Shown here one piece after another: positions 32,975 through 44,029 of a stretch of 64,000 nt of DNA. Made by a program: the position numbers and the translations under genes. The notes below the pieces were generated by a model. That model worked only from the letters and a program-made list of their open reading frames with translations, did not search any database and was not told where the DNA came from. The DNA is from Parasteatoda lunata (taxonomy: Eukaryota; Arthropoda; Arachnida; Araneae; Theridiidae), in assembly GCA_949128135.1 (NCBI GenBank), contig OX421978.1, positions 70,717,119 through 70,781,118 on the forward strand, in the 5' to 3' direction. How positions within the stretch are numbered: the stretch's first letter is position 1; each line of letters starts with the position of its first letter.

Positions 32975-35535
32975 ACTACTTGTGGCAAGTATGACTGGGA
33001 GGCCGCCAAGATGGTTGTCTCCTATGAAAAAGTCGTATGGGCTATCAAATCGTTAAAGCCCTACAAGTCACCAAGCATGGATGACATCATGCCAATAATG
33101 CTTATTCAGGGGGTGAACATATTAGCCCCTATTCTATGTAGGATTTTCTTATCCTGTATAGCATTTGGGTATATACCTTATTCTTGGGGAAATACCAGGG
33201 TAATTTTCATTCCAAAACCAGGTAAGGAAAATTACTTTGAGGCTAAATCATTCAGACAAATTAGCCTCGCTTCCGGTCTGTTGAAAGCTATTGAAAAGTT
33301 TAATGACAGATATTTTAGCGCCACTGTCCTCCACACAGCATGCTTATCAACCTGGCAAGTCAACAGACTCTGCGCTATATGAGCACTCCTACATGCTTGA
33401 GAAAACTATCTCAGATAAGGAGGTTGTTCTTGAAGTATTTATTGACATTGGAGGTGGGTTTGATACAGTGATGGGCATCATTCACGAAAATTTTATTCAT
33501 GACTAAATTTATTCTGAATGATTATTCATATGAAAATTTCTTCATTATTCATTATGCAAATGTATAAAAAATTTTGAATAATGATTGATGAATAAATTCA
33601 TTAGTCATGACTAATTTTTCTGAATAAAATTTTGAATAACCAGCGAAAAATGCAATCGATATGTCTTTGTCTATAACGAGATGCAAAACATCGTTTGCTC
33701 TTAAACGTCTTATTTTAGGAATTTAACTATAAAACTAAGACAAGTATGAATAGTTATTTTTATGCTATTTTAACTTACTCCAGCGTAACATACTTAGTTG
33801 TGCTAAAAAGTAGGTTTATAACAGTTTAGTTACTTAAGTTCATTTTAAAATTTTGTTCTAAAATCTATAAAACACAATTTCTTATAGTTTTTGAAAGCAA
33901 ACGATAATCTTATTTTAAATTTTTAAATAAAATTTTAACTTAAAAAATCAATCGCTTTTTTGCCATGTAACCATTTCTCAAAAGTATGTATTATGTTGGA
34001 CACAAGTAAATTTCCTCAACTAGTATATAAAAATACTTGAAAAGGATTAACGTTTTATTTGTAGTTGTCATAATCGTAGTCAGAGTATTCCGTACCCATT
34101 TTTTTGACCAGTGAAATTATTCAGTTATTCTTGACTAATGAATATAGGATACTGAATAAAGAATAATGAATGATTTATTCTTCATTCAAAATATTTCTGA
34201 CTAATGAATAAATCTTTATTCCTTATTCATTATTCAGAGTTTGAATAATTATTCATCATTCTTTATTCATTATTCTGAATGACAAATGCCCATCTCTGAT
34301 TTGATAGTCCCTGTTGACACCATCACCAATGCACTTAAAAACAGAGGCATAAAATTCGGTAATCAGCACATATGGCAAAATCGTCTGGTGGTCTAGGACT
34401 AGATTGAGCTCCGCCAGGTCTAATCTTAATAGACTACAAAGAATGGTCTGTGTAGTCCTGTCAGGCTGTCTTAGGACCACTCCCACAGCTGCTCTTGAGA
34501 GCTTACTTGGGCTTCTTCCATTGAACGTACATATAGGAGCTAAAGCTCAGACAGGCATGAAGCTAATGTGCCTTGGCCTATGGAAAGAGTATTCCAAACA
34601 CTTGTCATGGAGTTATTTTGTTTCACAAGTGATGGATATACCCTCTTTTATTATTTCCAGTGATTATATCTCTATATGATATGCTTTTCCCAAGCCTTGC
34701 AAAATCCATTTTCCTACTAGAGATGAATGATTTAATTCTCCTCAGTGGCATAAAGGCAAATGTCTAATATGGTACACTGATGGTTCTAGGCTGGGTCTTA
34801 AATCAGGAGCGGGAATTTATTGCTCCAATAATGGTACCAAACTTCCCTTTCCCTTGGGAAGTTATGTCACTGTTTTTCAGACTGAGGTCTATGCCATTAT
34901 CTTGTGCTGTAAGATATGCTTAGACAGGGGATATTAAAATATGACTATCTGCACCTGTTCCAACAGTCAGGCTGCTCTCCTATCACTGTCAAAGTGTAAA
35001 TTCGCCTTTTTGCTAATGTGAGAATGCTTTTCGGTCCTTTGTGACCTATCTACTCATAACAGGGTATACCTGCATTGGGTACCTGGACATATGGGTATGC
35101 TTGGTAATGAGCTAGCTGATGAATCAGCACGGGCTGGCTCTAATGTAATTATCTGGGACCCAGAACCTGCATTGGGAATTTCTTCCACCTCTTTTAGGGC
35201 ATCTCTATTCAAGCTCTATGGCAAAATTGCCCACGAGCAATGGCACATTGCTGACGGTCAGATACAAGCTTAGGAGCTGAATCGGGACTGTCCTAGTGTA
35301 CACCAAAAAGAGCTTTTAATTTAATCTAATTCTCTTTGTCAAGGTTGTCATCTCGAAGAAGAGACATCACGGTAAATACTTAGTGATTGTGAGGTCTATT
35401 CTGCTCAGAGTTGAGCATTTGGGGCAGCATGGCATTAAAACCCGGGAACTGCAGGATGTTCCTGTAAGGTGTTTGCTGAATTTTATTTCAGATAAGGGCT
35501 TTCTTGCAAGTACAAATGCATGGGGCTAACCACCG
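32975..35535 (+). mobile_element. Jockey-like non-LTR retrotransposon, 5'-truncated and decayed
   Basis: Reverse-transcriptase fragments at 33011-33506 (VVWAIKSLKPYKSP, IFIPKPGKENYFEAKSFRQI, then after a frameshift LSSTQHAYQPGKSTDSALYE). Next come the late RT region at 34404-34679 (NLNRLQRMVCVVLSGCLRTT) and an RNase H domain (WYTDGSRLGLKSGAGIY at 34770; LHWVPGHMGMLGNELADESA at ~35070-35130). The endonuclease domain is missing and there are several stops and frameshifts. A hAT-type MITE (33466-34298) is inserted within the RT domain and some RT sequence after it is deleted. Confidence 0.85.
33466..34298. mobile_element. 833-bp hAT-type MITE nested in the LINE
   Basis: Ends CAGTGATGGGCAT and inverted CAGAGATGGGCAT. 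Flanks GTTTGATA (33458-33465) and ATTTGATA (34299-34306) match at 7 of 8 positions, giving the 8-bp duplication of hAT elements. Interior words like GAATAATGAATAAA recur in both orientations near the ends. Confidence 0.82.
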
Positions 35536-35758
35536 AAAAAACAGAAATAATTTATATTTAATATAAAATATGCACAAATAAATGGAATCAAAAATTATTA
35601 TAAAAATGTGTAATTAAAAATTCATGGGCCATAATAACATTGCAGTTAAAGTTATGGAATCATCAAAATCAAGTGTAAAAGCACTTTGATAATTACAATA
35701 AAACAAATGCTTAAATATAGGATAAAATCAACACATAGAAAGTGCGACAATAAGTATT

Positions 35759-36140
35759 TTTTAAATTTTTTTTTATAACCATCGTTGAACAGTCGACCAA
35801 ATTTTATGGGTTTACAACAACTAATGTTCAACTCTGTAGCCTTGTAATTTTGAACCCACTCCAGAACACAAGGGAACTCCTGGATCAAGTATAGGGAGAA
35901 ATTTGCCTTCGTGGAGAACTTCTTGATGGAACTAACTCGCATTTGCGTTACACGAAGAGGAAGACCACGGTTAGCCTAACGGCAAAGGGACTCTAGCACA
36001 TGATCCGTCTACCACTGAGGATATTTCATGTCAGCACTGTGATCGGTGCAAGCCGGATGCGGAACTCGTTTCAACTGGGACTCGAACCCGGTTCGCCCCT
36101 TTGGAAGGTGAACGCTCTATCCCCTGAGCCATCGCAGCTT
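35759..36140 (-). mobile_element. tRNA-derived SINE, full-length with 14-bp target duplication
   Basis: CGACAATAAGTATT occurs at 35745-35758 and 36141-36154. On the minus strand the element starts with a tRNA-like head (GCGATGGCTCAGGGGATAGA as A box, GGTTCGAGTCCC as B box), continues with an unrelated body and ends in an A/T-rich tail. A 96-codon frame (35652-35942) belongs to the SINE and its flank and is not a gene. Long target duplications show LINE-driven retroposition. The body resembles SINEs I associate with orb-weaver spiders (from memory, unverified). Confidence 0.85.
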
Positions 36141-36497
36141 CGACAATAAGTATTCACTTAAATGCATACTTTAAAATTTGCATGTCGCAAAAAAAAAAAC
36201 TCATTTTTAAAATCACGAGCGAATAAATCGCAAAAACCGCCGACAAAAATAATCTAGGTCTATGATGAAATTGGCAAAAACAAACTGATAGTAAACATAT
36301 GGGATTTTCAATATCTCGCATTAAAGCTTAGCAATAACTGATTATAAAAAATAAAGAAAAAATCATTCAGATCTAGAATGAAATCCGCACACTTAAAACA
36401 CATCAAAAAGTGATAAATTAAATGAGTGATTTATAAATCATAAGTCGTAATATGAGAAATGTATCAGGATTTAAAAGACCACATGGAAATTGATACA

Positions 36498-37457
36498 CAA
36501 GGTGCGTACCCAAATTTTACAACAAAAAATAAGCACTTTTCAAGCACTCAAAAAGTTTTTTCAAGCACTTAAAAAAAATATCATAATTAGGCAGGATTCA
36601 CAAATTTTTGACACTTGATGGTTTTATCTAACATGTCAAAAAACCCTTTCGACATAGTTTGGGAAAATTGTCAAAAACCCAAAGTTTTGGCCTAAGGATA
36701 ATTATTAGCTATTATAAATATGAAATAATTTTAATTTAACATATACGTAAAATTTTAAATAATTATAAATAAAAAAGTGTTGAATTGTAATTAATCCTAT
36801 CTCTTACTTTGTTTAATTAATGGAGATAAAAATATAAAAACAATTATCTTATCAGGGGTCTGTCCAGGCCGAATTTACTACCGTTTAGCGGTACCTTCAC
36901 AAATTCAACTTTAGGAAAAACGGTAGTTTCACAAATTCAATTTTCGAAAAAACGGTAGTTTTATAAAATAACTTTTTCTTAAAATTTTATATTTGTATCC
37001 CATATGAAACGATAAATCCATATTTTTGTATTGATTTTTTAATATAATTTTTAATTTTTCACAAATAATTTATAAATTTTCACAAAATAGGTATCTCTCA
37101 AAAAAACCTAGACAGACCCCTGCTTATAAAAAAAACAATTAACAATCATCTTATTCTTTATATGTAAGATTATATTTCATTTACTTTCCTGCCCTTTGTA
37201 CTTCAGTTTGTTAGTTCATTTTTTAAGTTTGTATGAATAAAACAGAAATTTCAAACTGTTCTTACAATGTAAACAATAATTTTTTGCATAATTCGTGGTG
37301 ATAATCAACTTGGAAAAGAGAAAAACCTCATTTTGGAAGAGGAAAAATTAAGCACTTCTTAAAAACACTCAAAGAAAAAAAGCACCTTTAAGGGCTTTTA
37401 AAAAACGAAATTCATAAAAAAGCACCTTTAATCACTTTAAAAACGCTATGCATCCTG
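36498..37457. mobile_element. hAT-like MITE with a nested MITE
   Basis: The left end CAAGGTGCGTACCC and inverted right end CAGGATGCATAGCG are similar. Inside both ends lie repeated AAGCACTT/AAGCACCTTTAA words in opposite orientations. No target duplication was found, so the edges are provisional. The element at 36853-37122 is inserted in its middle. Confidence 0.55.
36853..37122. mobile_element. 270-bp hAT-like MITE, CAGGGGTCTGTCCAGG family, copy 2
   Basis: Flanked by the exact 5-bp duplication CTTAT (36848-36852, 37123-37127). Ends CAGGGGTCTGTCCAGG and inverted CAGGGGTCTGTCTAGG. Close to the copy at 18093-18363 over its whole length. Confidence 0.85.
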
Positions 37458-38011
37458 GGAACAGAAAAGAAAAATTTTTTTTTAAATTGATTGAATGTCA
37501 CTTGGACTTACGATGAAATTAGCAAAAGTAAAGCCAGACGAAAAGTGACAACTAAAATTCAAAATTCGCTTATCATAATTTTTAAAAACAATCCGGAATT
37601 TTAATAGCAAAACTTTGAAAAAGTGATCGATTTACAATAGAATCAGTGAGAGTGATGATTCAAATGTGCAGTTAATATGGAGAAAAATCTTTCGAACATT
37701 TCTACTGAATACAAATATTTTACTTCATTATTTTTCATTCCTCTCAAATAAGAATAGAAAAATCAAGAACACCCCTCCTATGCGTGAAAAAGGCGTCATC
37801 TTTAAAACATTATTTACTTAAGAGAAGAAAAAAAAATTCACAAATTTCTGCAGGAAAGAAAATTAAAATATTTCATTCTCCAAATGAAAATTCTTTCTGG
37901 AAGAACTTAAACATTCCGTAACAATACGGCCTGGATTCAGCCACGGGATGATAAGAATGTAATATTATGCACCAGAAGAAATAAAGAATGAATTACCTTA
38001 AAAAGTTCTAT

Positions 38012-39925
38012 TCAAGTATTTTCTTCTTCACCATGAGAAATTCCATCAGTTTCATTCTCACGTTTCTGTTCAGAAGCAGACTGTTCCTGTTTCTTGTTCT
38101 CTTTTTCAGATATACTACTTAAACTTGCACGATCTTTTTCAATACCCGTAAAAGAATTTTTAAATTTGTTATACAAATATTCGGCTTTTTGTCTCACAGT
38201 CTCATTGTTCTTAAACTTACGTATTTTTTTCAAAGTATGAAAAATATTAGGGTTTTTTCTAATTGTTCCTACAGGCAAATGCATAGTGTCAAGTTCACTT
38301 AACATGTTTAAACATGTGTCAATATCTAAATTATTAAACTTCAAACTGCTTTTGATTTTTTCATCAATTTCATGAAGTTTTGCACTAATTTCCACATCAA
38401 CCTGTAATTTACTTATCTTTTCCTTCCTCTTCTTTTCTAATTTTTCTTTCTTTTTTCCTTCTTTCTCTTCTAGTTTCTTCTCTATTTTTTGTTTCAACTT
38501 TTCTTCTTCTTGGTCTTTTTGAGAGTCATCCTCTTCCGTTTTTGGTTTTTTTGATGGTTTGTCAATGCCATTTTCTTGCTTTCTTTTTGATGATTTGCTA
38601 CTATCTTCAATTTTAGACTTTTGTTTTACTTTCTCTTCTTTTGCCTTTTTATCATCTTTATGTGTAGACTTTTCTTCACTTTTACTCTTTACAGGTTTAA
38701 CATCTTTCTCCTCAGTTGATTTTTCCTTTGAAGGTTTTTCCAGTCTACTTTTTACTTTATCTTCAATTTTAACTTTAGACGTCTTTTCCTCTGTCTTCCC
38801 TTTTGAAGTCTTCTCTTCAGATTTCACTTTAGACGTTTTTTCTTCAACTTTCACTTTTGATGTTTTTTCTTCAGCTTTCACCTTAGATGATTTTTCTTCA
38901 ACCTTAGCTTTTGATGATTTTTCTTCTTTTTTAGGAGATTTATCTTCTGGTTCTTTCTTTTCCTTGGATTTTGAAGGGGACATAGCTTCTTTACAGGTTT
39001 CGTCACTTAATTTTACTAATGACACAGAAACATTATTGCATTCAACATTTGAAGATTCTGTATCAGTCCTCTTACGTTTCTGATCAGCATCAGATTCTTT
39101 TTCTGAATCTTCTGATTCAGATTCTTCCTTTTGTGCAATTTTGGAAGAACTCTTTTTAATTTGCGAAGAAACTTCTTTTCTCGGCTTTTTCACTTGCTTT
39201 GAAAGAGGTTTATCATCTTCAGAATCCTCATTAGATGATTCTTCTGATTTATCACTCTCTTTTTTTTCCTCTTCGCTTTCTGAAGAACTCCCTGAGGACG
39301 ACTCTTTCTTCTTGGATTCTTTCTGAGATTTAGCAGGCTTTTCTTCTTCATAATCACTCTCTTCTTTATCACTATCTTTTTCATCGGAACCTTCACTATC
39401 AGAACTAAACTTTTTCTTTTTAATCATACGACCACTACGACTTCTTTGAGGCTCAGCATTCTCTACAGTCTTCTTTCGCTTTTTAACAATTTGACCAACC
39501 TTTACAAAAACTTTTTTCTCTTCTTTCTTCTTTCCCTTTTTTTCCACTTTGACAGCAGGTTTCTCTTCTTTTTCCTCCTCACTTTCTTCTTCTACTTCAT
39601 CATTTTCTTCTTCTTTTTCATCTTCAGATTTCTCAGCAGTTGATGAAGTAGAAGGACCTTTTATTGTGGGATCATTTTCTATCTCCTCAAGACCTTCATT
39701 GAAAAATCGCCGCTTTTGCGGTTTGCCATACTTCTCTTTAAACTTTTCATAAGGAAAGATATCTTTGCTTTGAACAATACCTGTTTCATAAGTTCCAAAA
39801 AAGAAGACTGGATATTTGTTTGGCGGTATTTTCTGTCCAGGTTTTGGCGCTTCTATTCGAGCGGGCCAAGGAGGATATCCACGCACCTTTCCAAAAATCA
39901 AATCACCAGGTTTATAATAAGACAT
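38012..39925 (-). CDS. PSIP1: LEDGF/HDGF-family chromatin protein (PWWP plus integrase-binding-type domain), intronless
   Basis: Nuclear chromatin reader that tethers partner proteins to methylated-histone gene bodies. A single 637-codon frame. I start it at MSYYKPGDLIFGKVRGYPPW because the PWWP domain begins there; the upstream in-frame Met at 40033 adds 36 unrelated residues. PWWP spans residues ~1-90 (FFFGTYETG, IFPYEKFKEKYGKP). The middle is a long Lys/Glu/Ser-rich disordered region with basic clusters and six nine-residue repeats of the type VEEKTSKVK. The integrase-binding-type domain is at ~503-595 (SSLKFNNLDIDTC, TLKKIRKFKNN, YLYNKFKNSF). Vertebrate PSIP1 and HDGFL2 have this architecture but many introns; this copy has none. 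Orthology to PSIP1 rather than HDGFL2 is not resolved. Confidence 0.9.
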   Translation of the reverse strand: MSYYKPGDLIFGKVRGYPPWPARIEAPKPGQKIPPNKYPVFFFGTYETGIVQSKDIFPYEKFKEKYGKPQKRRFFNEGLEEIENDPTIKGPSTSSTAEKSEDEKEEENDEVEEESEEEKEEKPAVKVEKKGKKKEEKKVFVKVGQIVKKRKKTVENAEPQRSRSGRMIKKKKFSSDSEGSDEKDSDKEESDYEEEKPAKSQKESKKKESSSGSSSESEEEKKESDKSEESSNEDSEDDKPLSKQVKKPRKEVSSQIKKSSSKIAQKEESESEDSEKESDADQKRKRTDTESSNVECNNVSVSLVKLSDETCKEAMSPSKSKEKKEPEDKSPKKEEKSSKAKVEEKSSKVKAEEKTSKVKVEEKTSKVKSEEKTSKGKTEEKTSKVKIEDKVKSRLEKPSKEKSTEEKDVKPVKSKSEEKSTHKDDKKAKEEKVKQKSKIEDSSKSSKRKQENGIDKPSKKPKTEEDDSQKDQEEEKLKQKIEKKLEEKEGKKKEKLEKKRKEKISKLQVDVEISAKLHEIDEKIKSSLKFNNLDIDTCLNMLSELDTMHLPVGTIRKNPNIFHTLKKIRKFKNNETVRQKAEYLYNKFKNSFTGIEKDRASLSSISEKENKKQEQSASEQKRENETDGISHGEEENT

Positions 39926-40033
39926 AATTAAATTAACAAAATTTACAGATTTAATGTGAAGTGAAATCAAAGATAATACACTATTCTGTTCACCATTACA
40001 ATCCCAGAACAAAATACGAAAGATAAATAACAC

Positions 40034-41611
40034 AGGAATTACCGCGATTACAAATATTAGCGTGCTGCCATCATAGTTAAAGTGGTAGTAGCTAGTTTAA
40101 CACAAAATAATGCAAGTTTTACTTGAAACAAGTTGCGTGTCAAACATTCTTACGACATTTTTTTAGCTAATTAATAAGTCACACTTTAATAATCAAAAAA
40201 TTTTACTTAAATTAATAATCAATGATTTAACGATAATTTTCACTGGATAAAATTGTGTATTGCAAGCGAATCAGATTCATGCAAAAATGAATCTGATTGG
40301 TAATTATCGCATGCTGAGGGAATGACAGTAAAAAAGTTGAAAAAAATTTATCTTAGGAATATTTTAAATATGGCTTTCATTATTTAACTAAATTTGAATT
40401 TATCACCATTTTACTTCTTAGCTTAACATTCATAAAAATTTACATTTGTTAGGTATGGCAGCTTGAAAAGTAGGGGGAAAGAAAACCGTCTGCTATTTAT
40501 TTTGTTAGCGAATGAATTTTGTAAGTCTTGAAATTTTTTATTTTTTCTATCAAAAGATGGTAAATCGGTAATTAATGTTTTTTAATTTTGTGTATTTTTT
40601 AATATAAGATCTTAGAAACAATTACTACCAGGTTTTATTTAGATTATTGACATTTTTAAAGCCTACTATACGAAGTCCAATTTCAGATATAAATAATTAA
40701 ATTCTATTTTAAAAATTATTTTACCTACCTATTTATATATCCTTATATATGAACGATGTGTATCATTTAAATTTAAAGAGACTATTATTACGAAATTATA
40801 AATTTTTCACCGAAGGTTTATATTCTTTCTCGTTTTTAAATTTAGCGTCTTATACTCTCGTAAAAAAGATAGCTTTAATTATGTGAATATAAATTCAGTA
40901 ATTTAACATTTCACTAACACTAAGAAACATATCATACATGAATAAGTAAATATTATTTGGTACGTAAATACCCTTAAATATATAGGTTTAATAGTTACCC
41001 CACTTTAATATAACAGAAAGTTTAACAGTGACTTGTCCACGTTGGGGATATTTCCGTATCGTGATCTACCACGCCAACTATAATCGCCAAGGCTCCAAAT
41101 TGATTTTAAACGGAAAAAATTAATTACGAAAAAAAAACTTTAAAGATTTACCCTGGGATGCTACGAATTATACTCTTAGAATTGATCCATTTCTGCTTTC
41201 AATTGATACCTCTTTGTGCCAACTACAATTGCTAAAGAGCTAATGTGATTTTAAAATTTATGAAAATAAAAAAGCATGTATAGAGGTTTTCCTCGGGGTC
41301 GCACAAGTTTTATTGGGGATATTTCTTCTCTTGACGCATATACAAAAATCTTCCTTCAACAGTAGTATTGGAGAAACTTAATAATACAGAGAATTCTGGT
41401 ACTGGAAACTCTAAATAATACTTAGAATACTGGTTGTGGAGAAACTAAATAATGCATATAATACTAGAGCTGGAGAAACTAAATCCATCAAATAAGAGAA
41501 TAAGATAAACTACATATGAAAGTGCATAGTTTTACAGAAATTTACTGAGAGAGTTAAATGTTGAATCCAGCTGTCAATTAGGGAATCTTCATAAAAATAA
41601 TGTTGGCAAAT
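40034..41611. other. Intergenic stretch, no gene seen
   Basis: It contains the presumed promoter of the LEDGF-like gene (minus strand, from about 39930 upward). Around 41340-41480 a loosely repeated phrase (AGTA-TGGAGAAACTTAATAATAC / GCTGGAGAAACTAAAT) occurs three times. No coding frame resembles a known family. Confidence 0.5.
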
Positions 41612-42203
41612 CAGTGTTTCCATCATAGAAAAAAAAATGGGTGAGAATTTCTCAAAAACAGGGTGAGATTTCAAAAAGTTAAGTGAGATTTCTAAAAACA
41701 CAACAACTCTTGAGAAAAAAAATCATTTCTTTAATTATAATACATTTTTAACGTCTTCTATTTTTTAAAGCATTGAATATTTTTGGTGCATCATCATAGA
41801 AGATTTTGCCTTTACAAGGCATTTGTCCATCTTACATAAGTGCATAAAATATTTGAACGTCTTACATGAAGAAACCTTACCTACGGTAAATACGTGGTTG
41901 CAGAGAAATATGTTCTGAAAGGGGTTCTGTGGTTGTGTTCTGTTGTTCGTAAAGGTTCTGAACAATACTGGTAAATAGGGAAGCTAGATAACGGGACAGA
42001 TGTTGAAAATAATGGAAGATCCAGGAAGAAAAGGGAAACGGTTTTTATTCTAAATGGCGTAATTCAAAGCTTTATCCAAAATGCGAGAAATTTGCTAATT
42101 TTGAAATTGATTTATAGAATGTGCATATTTCTCGCGATAATCATTTTTCAATGCGAGAAAAGAAAACAATATGTGAGGTTCTCGCGCTGTAGTGAAAACA
42201 CTG
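41612..42203 (-). mobile_element. hAT-like element, CAGTGTTTTCA family, copy 4 (reverse orientation)
   Basis: Ends CAGTGTTTCCATCATAG and inverted CAGTGTTTTCACTACAG. Flanks CAAAT and CAGAT match at 4 of 5 bases. It is the most deleted copy (592 bp), with almost no transposase sequence left. Confidence 0.82.
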
Positions 42204-43317
42204 CAGATTTATTTTTACATCATAAGCAAATTTCCAAAAAGATATTGGCCTAGTTTATGTATTTGTGATGTTACTTAACTTGTTTTTGTAAAAATAAATA
42301 TATTTTGTTAATAATATTTGCATTGAATTATAAAACTCCCAAAAGAGTATTAGATTGGTTTTCATGTATTAATAACTTTTCATTTATATGATTCTAGCAG
42401 ATCCTGTATGTTAAATTTTCTGTTGGACTATCGATAAATAATGTGAAATAAAAATTTAGAAAAATCAAAGCATATTATAAAAAAATGAATACTTACCAAG
42501 TGGAAAAAAAATTGTAATCTTGACTTTTTATTATTTTAAAATACAATATCAATGATTGCCTGTTCCATACCTACTAAACAAATTTTGCAAATTGTCTTCT
42601 TGGTTTGCATTTCTCAATTAAAATTGTTTAAGATTTTTTTGTGTGTGTGCTTTGAATTGATTGATTAGATGTGGGTACATGCTCAGTTATTTTATCTTTT
42701 TAACCAATATCATCGAAACTAGGTATTCAATCAGTTATCGAAGAAATTTTTGAAGTGATGAGTGCAAGTGTTATAAACTTTTGAAAGATCTTTACCTTCA
42801 GCCATGCAATTTTCTAAAAATATACAAAAAAAAACGTGACAATACCTACCTGTAAGGCAGCAGGCCCTATGAAATCATTGTAATCACAATCTAAAATTGT
42901 CATGAGTCTAAATAAAAGTTTACTCTATATATAACACCTCAAATACTAGATTTCTGTTTTTTGTTTTGTTTTTTTTCTTTCTAGTCCAGCAGCGTTAAGT
43001 ACAGGAGTCTAATTGAATAGAGAAAAAAATGTATTAAGAGTATTTAATGTGTCATTTCAACTTGTGGGTTGTCATAACCTGAGTTGCCCAGATGAAAAGG
43101 TCAAAAGATACTATAGTCCAAAATATTTCACATGAGCAATCCGTCATTTTCTCTCCTTTCTCTGCAAAGATAAAAGAAGGTGACAGGGGAATGATTGATT
43201 CTTGACTAGTTAAATCTAGAAAAAGTGGTGTCTAGTTTGAAGATTTTGAATATAACGTTATGAAGCATAAATGAATATCCTTATCTTAATGTGGGTGTGG
43301 GCACTTTGCTGAGAGTG
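42204..43317. other. Intergenic stretch, no gene seen
   Basis: AT-rich DNA between a hAT-like element and the MITE upstream of TRAPPC11. No exon, RNA gene or clear repeat was recognised. Confidence 0.5.
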
Positions 43318-43780
43318 CAGGGTGCAAAATAAAAAAGAACCACCCTGAATAACTTCTGATCTAATGATCAGATGTTCACGTTCTAGAACTACATTTCAAC
43401 GATACAATGGAGGGACCTCAAATGAGTACATAATTTTAAAGACTGTAATTTTACATGGCAAAATACAAAATTTGAACAAAATCGGTCACCCTAACTTTCG
43501 ATCACACTCATGACCAAACTATGATCATATTTTCCAGATTGCAGCTACTCCCTACATTTTGGGAGTCAGAAATCCAAACCTATAAAAAAAAAAGGTATGT
43601 TTATTCAGAGAAAATATGTTTTGTATCTGATTTCATTATTTAAAATAGCGTCTGCACTGATTTATTAGCATATTTGAGGTCCCCACCTCAAACCTTTAAA
43701 ATTGAGTCCTAAAACGTGAATATCTGATCATAAGATGAAAAGTTATTCTTGGTAATCCGTCTTTTTTATTTTGTGCACTG
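43318..43780. mobile_element. 463-bp MITE with ~100-bp inverted repeats, upstream of TRAPPC11
   Basis: The left half (CAGGGTGCAAAATAAAAAAG, GAATAACTTCTGATC, ATGATCAGATGTTCACGTT) is mirrored on the right (CAGTGCACAAAATAAAAAAG, GAATAACTTTTCATC, ATGATCAGATATTCACGTT in reverse complement), and GGACCTCA/TGAGGTCC lies further in. CAGGG-type ends suggest hAT. No target duplication was found. It ends 250 bp before the TRAPPC11 start codon and could lie in its promoter or 5'UTR. Confidence 0.72.
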
Positions 43781-44029
43781 TACATAATGGTTTGTTCATA
43801 ACAGATTAAAAAGGAATTAAAAATGTCCGCAATGAGAGGTGTTGTTTTGAGGAGTGTCCGTAAAATGTGATTTCACTTTATTAATTATATCTGACATTCC
43901 TGTATGTTTTAGATTAATTTTAAAAATAATGTTTGCAAATTAAATTATATTTTCATTTCAGTGATTGTAGTATTCTTACCTTCGCATAAAATTCTATTTG
44001 TAGCATAGATGAATACATTAGATTAGAAT

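Noticed and set aside
36070..36140. tRNA gene on the minus strand
   Set aside because: It has A-box and B-box-like sequences, but the anticodon arm does not pair well and it is the head of a 382-bp element bounded by a 14-bp duplication, so it is a SINE.
38559..39083. 174-residue plus-strand frame, Ser/Phe-rich, and other plus-strand frames to 39931
   Set aside because: These are antisense shadows of the Lys/Glu/Ser-rich LEDGF-like coding region; a low-complexity coding strand leaves the opposite strand open.
39926..40033. 36-residue N-terminal extension of the LEDGF-like protein
   Set aside because: The PWWP domain starts at the internal Met at 39925; the extension has no family counterpart and is probably 5'UTR.
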